Source: Candidatus Kuenenbacteria bacterium (GTDB taxonomy: Bacteria > Patescibacteriota > Patescibacteriia > UBA2196 > GWA2-42-15). Taken from it: 32,525 bases of DNA. Where the stretch lies: NCBI GenBank assembly GCA_012798565.1, contig JAAZMX010000007.1, forward strand, positions 1 through 32,525, given 5' to 3'. The notes below the pieces were generated by a model. It was not told where the DNA came from and made no database searches. It was given only the letters and a program-made list of their open reading frames with translations. The translations under genes were made by a program, and so were the position numbers. Shown here in pieces: positions 27,192 to 32,525 of the stretch (its first letter is position 1; every line of letters begins with the position of its first letter).

Positions 27192-28046
27192 TTATTTTTT
27201 CTTACCTAAATAATAAAAAGCTAAGGCAATATTTTCAGCGCCAGGAAAGTGAGAGAGTAGAAGATCAAATAATTTCAACGGGCTAAAAATAAATAAAAAA
27301 ATAAGAGACCAAAATTGCTGTAACGGACGCCAACTAAAACTCAAGAGTAAGGCAAAAAATTCTTGAGCGACTACCGCAAAGGCAGAGGCAGGTCCACATC
27401 TAATCCCAATTTCTTTTTCTTCAAAATCAACCAGGAGCGCGCGTAAACCTGATTTTGTCCAGCGCGTATAATCGCCAGGCGAAGAATGAAAATTTTCTAT
27501 AAAAGGAGCAACTAAATAAAGTAGGCCGCCAGGTTTTAAAACTCTTTTTATTTCCGCCAAGGTAGCTTGCGGGTTGGGAACATGTTCTAAAACTAATTCC
27601 GCTACAATGGCATCAACGGTGGTGCTGGCAAAAGGTAAATGATTGATGTCGGCAATAATATCGACATTGGGCAAAGGCAAAAAATCCAGATTAATAATGT
27701 CGGGGCGCAAACGTTTTGGCCCGGAACCAAGATTGATAATCAATTTATCTTCTCCCAAATCAGCCAGGGCCTGTTTGGCACTTTGACCAACAAATAAAGC
27801 ACCGAGCAGATAATAAAAAAAATGATAAAGACTTGATTGATGCTTAAATTTATTTTTTAAACTAACAAGAAGGCTGTCAGAAGGCTGGGGGTTGTTGGCA
27901 CTCTCAAAAGAATAAAAAACTACTGACTTGGCTGAATGGGTATATTTAGTTTGGCAATTAGGGCAAGTTAAATGGCTGGGATTATTTTGTAAAGCCACTA
28001 AACACTGGGGACAAAAAAGATGATTAAGAAGGTCAGAAGTGAACAT
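27192..28046 (-). CDS. Class I methyltransferase with N-terminal zinc-ribbon (Trm112-like) segment
   Basis: FCPQC...LTCPNCQTKY, KLIINLGSGPKRLRPDIINLDF, VDAIVAELVLEHVPNPQATLAEIKRVLKPGGLLYLVAPF. Confidence 0.88.
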   Translation of the reverse strand: MFTSDLLNHLFCPQCLVALQNNPSHLTCPNCQTKYTHSAKSVVFYSFESANNPQPSDSLLVSLKNKFKHQSSLYHFFYYLLGALFVGQSAKQALADLGEDKLIINLGSGPKRLRPDIINLDFLPLPNVDIIADINHLPFASTTVDAIVAELVLEHVPNPQATLAEIKRVLKPGGLLYLVAPFIENFHSSPGDYTRWTKSGLRALLVDFEEKEIGIRCGPASAFAVVAQEFFALLLSFSWRPLQQFWSLIFLFIFSPLKLFDLLLSHFPGAENIALAFYYLGKKK

Positions 28047-28064
28047 TATTTTGAACTTAATATT

Positions 28065-29618
28065 TTAGATCTTTTGACATAGGACAATATAGTGGATGGG
28101 TAGTAAAGAAAAGGGTACCTTCTTGATTTTAATAATCTTTAACTGGCCTCTGATAATCTCCTCAAATACTTTTTGATCCATGAAACGCAGGTGCCATTCG
28201 TCAGTCATGCGAGTGGGTATGCCCTTGAATAAAAGCTGAAGTAAGCCAACCTTATGGAGGATGGCTTTAATTTTATTTAATAAATTTTCATAAGGAAAGG
28301 TAATGACAATCAGGCTTGTTGGCTTGGCGACTGAGGTGATCTGTTCAATCATTTTTTGGGGAGATTTTATATGTTCAATTACTTCACTGGATAAAATTTT
28401 GTCATAGGTTTTGGCCTTAACTTCTGGAGGTAAATCTTCCACATTACCATAAATCAAAGTGACCGGATGGAGAGCTAATTTTTGGCGAGCGATAGCCAAA
28501 AGATAAGGAGATAAATCAACCCCAGTGAGCTGGCCACTTTTTATTTTTAAAAGCATATGGCCAGTGCCACAACCTAAATCCAAAACCTGATCAGCGGGAT
28601 TAATAGCTAATAGCTTTATTATGGCTCGAGTGCGTAGATAGGTAATTAAGTTAATAAACGGATTTTTACTCTGATGATAATGGTCAGGATTATATTTAAC
28701 AGCCATCCGCTCGTTCCAGCTCTCAAAATCGCTAGGAGGCATTGCGGCTTTCTCCTGTTGCTCCTGAGAATAATTATTCTCCGTCGATTCAACCGCCAAT
28801 TTTTGACCAATAACAGTCCAGCTATTACTATTAACGCGATAAATATGTAAATCGGTAATACCTTTTTGCTCGGCCAAAAGAGAAAGTGCTTCTTCCCTAG
28901 TCCAATAATTAGCAACCCTCGGAATCAGCTGATCAAAAACAATACTATGGATATGATAAAATTTAAAAGTAGACAGCTGTTGAAAGTAGGGAGAACCTTG
29001 TGGTTCGATTTTGACCCACAGCCACACGGGGACAGACAAAAAGTAAGCAATTAAGTGCACGAGACTGACTGGTAGACGGGAAGTAAAATTGCGCCGCAAA
29101 AAATTAACCACACGAATTATGCCTTCATTGCCTTCTCGACCATAAACCCAGAGGATAATTTTGCCGCCAGGTTTAGCAGCACGCACCAGATTTTTAACAG
29201 CCAACTCTGGATTTTCCAGATGGTGAATAACGCCAATACTCATCACTAAATCAAAATGATTTTCATAAGTGATACTATAAATATCATTAAACTCTACATT
29301 GACTCCGGGTAGGCCAGCCAAATTATGTCTGGCCGCGGCTACTGATCTTTTATCACAATCAAAAGCCACTACTTCTTTGGCTCCCCATTTACTGGCCCAG
29401 TAACTATTACGACCCATCCCGCAGCCAGCGTCCAAAACACTAGCATTACGAAAATCAGCCTCTGTTAGAGGCGCCACCCATTTCGTAAATTGGAGATAAT
29501 AATTCGGGTCGATTGCAGAGTATTTGGCCCATTCATAACCGAATCTTTCAGAGGAAGACATGAAAAAATATTCAGCTTTTACTGCCTTTAGCTTAGCAAT
29601 TTTGAGATGAGTTGACAA
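28065..29618 (-). CDS. Tandem two-domain SAM methyltransferase (ATG at 29561 is the likely real start; the track's 29618 is a TTG)
   Basis: N-terminal MT VLDAGCGMGRNSYWASKWGAKEVVAFDCD...SIGVIHHLENPELAVKNLVRAAKPGG. C-terminal MT VLDLGCGTGHMLLKIKSGQLTGVDLS...ILSSEVIEHIKSPQKMIEQITSVAKP. Confidence 0.9.
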   Translation of the reverse strand: MSTHLKIAKLKAVKAEYFFMSSSERFGYEWAKYSAIDPNYYLQFTKWVAPLTEADFRNASVLDAGCGMGRNSYWASKWGAKEVVAFDCDKRSVAAARHNLAGLPGVNVEFNDIYSITYENHFDLVMSIGVIHHLENPELAVKNLVRAAKPGGKIILWVYGREGNEGIIRVVNFLRRNFTSRLPVSLVHLIAYFLSVPVWLWVKIEPQGSPYFQQLSTFKFYHIHSIVFDQLIPRVANYWTREEALSLLAEQKGITDLHIYRVNSNSWTVIGQKLAVESTENNYSQEQQEKAAMPPSDFESWNERMAVKYNPDHYHQSKNPFINLITYLRTRAIIKLLAINPADQVLDLGCGTGHMLLKIKSGQLTGVDLSPYLLAIARQKLALHPVTLIYGNVEDLPPEVKAKTYDKILSSEVIEHIKSPQKMIEQITSVAKPTSLIVITFPYENLLNKIKAILHKVGLLQLLFKGIPTRMTDEWHLRFMDQKVFEEIIRGQLKIIKIKKVPFSLLPIHYIVLCQKI

Positions 29619-29640
29619 GACTTGAGTTTGGTGGTTAAAT
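29612..29640 (+). promoter_or_regulatory. Sigma70-like promoter candidate for the 29716 gene
   Basis: TTGACA (29612-29617), 17-nt spacer, TTAAAT (29635-29640) preceded by TGG (extended -10 TGn). Confidence 0.55.
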
Positions 29641-29715
29641 TGAGAGAAATAAAAAGAAAAATCATGAAGTAAAAATAATTCAAAAGGCAGTGAACCTTAG
29701 CAAGGAGGCAATACC

Positions 29716-30435
29716 ATGCTAGCTCTTATAACATTAACGCATTTTTTCATAGGGACCGCATTGATCACTATGTTAGGTGGAAACTGGCTGCAGTGCTTGG
29801 CTGCCGGAATTATAACGAGCGTCTCTGACGTCGCGGCGTTCGTGCAGGTGGTAATCGATTCACTAAAAAGAAAGGAACTTTTCTCGCGACAATCAAAGAT
29901 AATGATTGCCGCAAAAGAAATTTCCCACTCCCATTTTCTCTGGGTACTGGCCATTGTCGTTTTAGTGACTTTGTATCCCATGGAGTATGGCGTTTTTGTA
30001 CTCCCCTCGGCACTCCTTGTACTGACTCTAATTCTGGCTGCTATATTAAAGAATGCGTCGGCGGTGATCCGTCAGCTGGTTTCGTGGGTCCTATTATTGA
30101 TGGCAACATTGTTCGCTTTTTTTATAGGGATTGCTTTACACGAATATCCCTATACAATGTGGCCGGCAAGTATCACCCTCATGCTACTGTTGCATTGGAT
30201 AATGGACGGACTGACGCACAGCTGGGGAATAAGCGACGCTCGACGCTCTCTTGATCTATCAAAGGAGGAAGCCGATGTTTCTATGACGTGGCCGCTCGGC
30301 TTCTGGGTTGATTGTGGAATATACGATTACCGTCCGGAAGAGAACACATTGCTATGGAAAATTCTACCGAAGAAAAAATTGGAGGTGGCGGTGTTCGCGG
30401 CAGCTATCGCGATAACCGCCATAAAGATATTATAA
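29716..30435 (+). CDS. Orphan multi-TM membrane protein; weak resemblance to YdjM/DUF457-type membrane metal-dependent hydrolases
   Basis: Strong SD (AAGGAGG, 29699-29706) before ATG 29716; ~5 TM segments; His/Asp motifs LTHFFIGTAL, EISHSHFLW, LLHWIMDGLTHSWGI. Confidence 0.75.
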   Translation: MLALITLTHFFIGTALITMLGGNWLQCLAAGIITSVSDVAAFVQVVIDSLKRKELFSRQSKIMIAAKEISHSHFLWVLAIVVLVTLYPMEYGVFVLPSALLVLTLILAAILKNASAVIRQLVSWVLLLMATLFAFFIGIALHEYPYTMWPASITLMLLLHWIMDGLTHSWGISDARRSLDLSKEEADVSMTWPLGFWVDCGIYDYRPEENTLLWKILPKKKLEVAVFAAAIAITAIKIL

Positions 30436-30456
30436 ATTCGTTCCGGAAAGGAAACA

Positions 30457-30490
30457 AAAAGCGGACGTGGAAAATTCCAGGTCCGCTTTT
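30457..30490. terminator. Strong bidirectional intrinsic terminator
   Basis: AAAAGCGGAC (30457-30466) pairs with GTCCGCTTTT (30481-30490); inner TGGA-AAAT-TCCA extends the hairpin; T-rich tract follows. Lies between convergent genes. Confidence 0.92.
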
Positions 30491-30518
30491 ATTTTTTACA
30501 AATATTTACTTACAAAAA

Positions 30519-32501
30519 TTAATCAGTAAGTCGATAAATCTGGGCGTATTCGGAGCCAGCAGAGGCGGCGTACTCTAATTTGAGAGGTAGCTGCTCCAAA
30601 CACTTCTCGGCCAAGCCAGTGGGCCAATATTGATTAATATAAAGATAATGATAATTTAAAGCGCGCACCGCGGCTAAATCGCAATCTTTTTCCAGAGTTT
30701 GAAAGGTAGTGACAAGCTCTGGGTCAACATCAGTATAAAAATTTTCCACGAATTGGTAACGTGAAGCCAAGCGACCAGTATAGACTATAAACTTGGCATT
30801 GGGTGTCTGGGGAATTTGGGGGTCGCTATAGGTAAGAAAATGATCTTTACCAGTCGTATGTTGTTTGACCCAACTATAAACATCTTTTTCTAAATTCGTA
30901 GGAACGAGATAATATTGGAAAAACGGTGAAAGGTGGTCAGCGGTGCGACCAGCAGGAATAATAATATAGGCAACGAGATAAATAAGGCCACTGGCAACCA
31001 TAATAAGCAGAATGATAAAAGCACCTATTTTAAAATAGATTTTAGGGTAGTGCTCAATAAAATTAAAGATAGCCAAAGCGATAAGCAAAGCCCAGAAGGC
31101 AGAGGTGAGATAAAAAAATCTAGCTAATTCATGATTATGAGCTGGATCAAGCACCACACAGAATGGCACAGCAAAAGCCACAAAAGAAGCGAGGGCAAAT
31201 AAAATGACTTCTTGGCTCAGGGAGGAAAGATGTTGGCGAAATAACCAGACAAGGGCAGGAATAATGAGAATAAACAAAAAGCCAAGTTGAGTAATAAAAA
31301 AAGAACTCCAGGGATAAAGATTGCCGTGGCCAGCCCAAACATAGCGCGGAAAGCTAGAGAAAAAAGAAGGTGCCCAGGTAGCGCTCATACTACCAATACT
31401 ATAACTAGTGAGGACGCCACCTTGATAGCGCACAATAATAGCGCTGATGATAACGGCTGCCAGGGAAATCAAAAAATTTTTAGCAACTACTCCCCTATTT
31501 TGGCCAAGAAGATAAGCAAGAAAAGGATAAACTAAAAAGGAAAATAATAGAACGGCTAAATAAGTTTCCGCAGTGAGACCAAGTAAAGAAACAGAGATTA
31601 CTAAGGTGATGAAAATACCCGGGCGCTGAAGAAAATTGGTCTTACTCGAGGATAACAGGCGGAAGTAGAGAAAAACAGAAACAGTAAATAGAATAAAGGC
31701 CAAAGGGACCCATTCAATATTAAAAATTTTTAGGAACGGACTAAAAAAAGAATTAAAAGAATTGGTGATAAATTTATAGTTCACGGGAACATGCCTAATA
31801 AACTTATCAAAAATTACCGGCAATATTTGGAAAATATTTAGGAAAGCGAGATTGCTGGCCAGTAAAACTACCAGAGAAATAAATAATGATTTTTTAGGCT
31901 GGCGCGTCGCGAAAAATAAGATGGCAAAAATTAGGGTAGAAAAAATAAAAATAAAAATTGCTCGGTGGATATCAGTAATATACCAAATAGGAAGCGTGGT
32001 AATTTTATGAACCGCGGCGGCTAAAAGGAGTGGGGCATAATGGTAACTGAGAGGCGTTGGTGGTCCATCTAGGCGGACAATGGGAAAATTACCCTCACTG
32101 ATAGTGGCGATAGTGGGTAGACTGCCAATAGCTATTTCGTCGCCACTTAAACTGCGCAGTCCGATCACTAAAACAAATAGAGAAATAGCCAAAAAGATCA
32201 AGAATATTTTTGAGTATGAATAAGACTGACGATGATTTGTTGGCTTGTTAATGGTCCGCGGAGTAAAGATTAAGAGGATCACCCCGACTAAACCGTAAAA
32301 AATTGTTAGGGTTGGAAATAAGCTAGTGATGGGGAAAAAATAACCAAAAATATTCAAAGTAAAGAGATAGAAGGTCGTGCCGATAATAGGGGCTAGAGGA
32401 ATAAGAAACTCTGACCGTTGTTCTTTGAGCACTAGCTTGCTAAATTGCCAGCCAAAAAGACACAGGGACAACCAAAATAAAAACAGTAGGATAATACTCA
32501 T
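30519..32501 (-). CDS. Large multi-TM protein, GT-C / DUF2298-like (uncharacterised membrane glycosyltransferase candidate)
   Basis: ~12+ hydrophobic segments; first loop SGDEIAIGSLPTIATISEGNFPIVRLDGPPTPLSYHYAPLLLAAAVHKI; soluble C-terminus. Confidence 0.7.
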   Translation of the reverse strand: MSIILLFLFWLSLCLFGWQFSKLVLKEQRSEFLIPLAPIIGTTFYLFTLNIFGYFFPITSLFPTLTIFYGLVGVILLIFTPRTINKPTNHRQSYSYSKIFLIFLAISLFVLVIGLRSLSGDEIAIGSLPTIATISEGNFPIVRLDGPPTPLSYHYAPLLLAAAVHKITTLPIWYITDIHRAIFIFIFSTLIFAILFFATRQPKKSLFISLVVLLASNLAFLNIFQILPVIFDKFIRHVPVNYKFITNSFNSFFSPFLKIFNIEWVPLAFILFTVSVFLYFRLLSSSKTNFLQRPGIFITLVISVSLLGLTAETYLAVLLFSFLVYPFLAYLLGQNRGVVAKNFLISLAAVIISAIIVRYQGGVLTSYSIGSMSATWAPSFFSSFPRYVWAGHGNLYPWSSFFITQLGFLFILIIPALVWLFRQHLSSLSQEVILFALASFVAFAVPFCVVLDPAHNHELARFFYLTSAFWALLIALAIFNFIEHYPKIYFKIGAFIILLIMVASGLIYLVAYIIIPAGRTADHLSPFFQYYLVPTNLEKDVYSWVKQHTTGKDHFLTYSDPQIPQTPNAKFIVYTGRLASRYQFVENFYTDVDPELVTTFQTLEKDCDLAAVRALNYHYLYINQYWPTGLAEKCLEQLPLKLEYAASAGSEYAQIYRLTD

Positions 32502-32525
32502 AGAATTGGTTTTTTATCTAGTGAA

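Noticed and set aside
30312-30578. 88-aa plus-strand ORF overlapping the orphan gene's 3' end and the terminator
   Set aside because: Runs through a strong intrinsic terminator and into the convergent gene; no family features.
1-32525. CRISPR array, tRNA/rRNA genes, transposase or integrase
   Set aside because: No regularly spaced repeat-spacer pattern, no cloverleaf-like gene and no transposase/integrase motif recognised in the ORF translations. A tRNAscan/Infernal run would be needed to exclude small RNAs.

Overview
AT-rich bacterial window whose gene content (glycan genes, FG-GAP subtilase, AT-rich word repeats between genes) resembles Candidate Phyla Radiation/Patescibacteria; that taxonomic reading is inference. 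The content is almost entirely a cell-surface glycan locus. Layout: (i) minus-strand block 1-6228: metK 5' end, NAD-dependent epimerase, GtrA-like protein, secreted subtilase with FG-GAP-like repeats, O-antigen-ligase/TPR protein. (ii) Plus-strand block 6334-18943: polyprenyl glycosylphosphotransferase, several glycosyltransferases (GTs), methyltransferases (MTs), an MsbA/PglK-type ABC exporter, a GT-MT fusion, a NodB-like deacetylase and a radical SAM protein, with many overlapping gene junctions. It ends at a bidirectional terminator. (iii) Minus-strand block 18970-29618: Rmd-like reductase, UPF0718-type permease, two GT4s, a GT-C protein, a B12-binding radical SAM protein, a small membrane protein and two methyltransferase genes, one with two MT domains. 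(iv) An isolated plus-strand membrane-protein gene (29716-30435) with its own promoter, Shine-Dalgarno (SD) sequence and terminator. (v) A minus-strand multi-TM protein to the window end. The strongest non-obvious signal is at 3941-4005. The annotated subtilase begins at a weak TTG, but a short -1-frame ORF starting at an ATG 3 nt after the upstream stop would complete a textbook signal peptide if joined through a T6 homopolymer. Other points of interest are AT-rich word repeats at gene starts, a repeated Tyr-codon register in the gene overlaps, and a possible internal start in the tandem methyltransferase. No tRNA, rRNA, CRISPR array or transposase was recognised.
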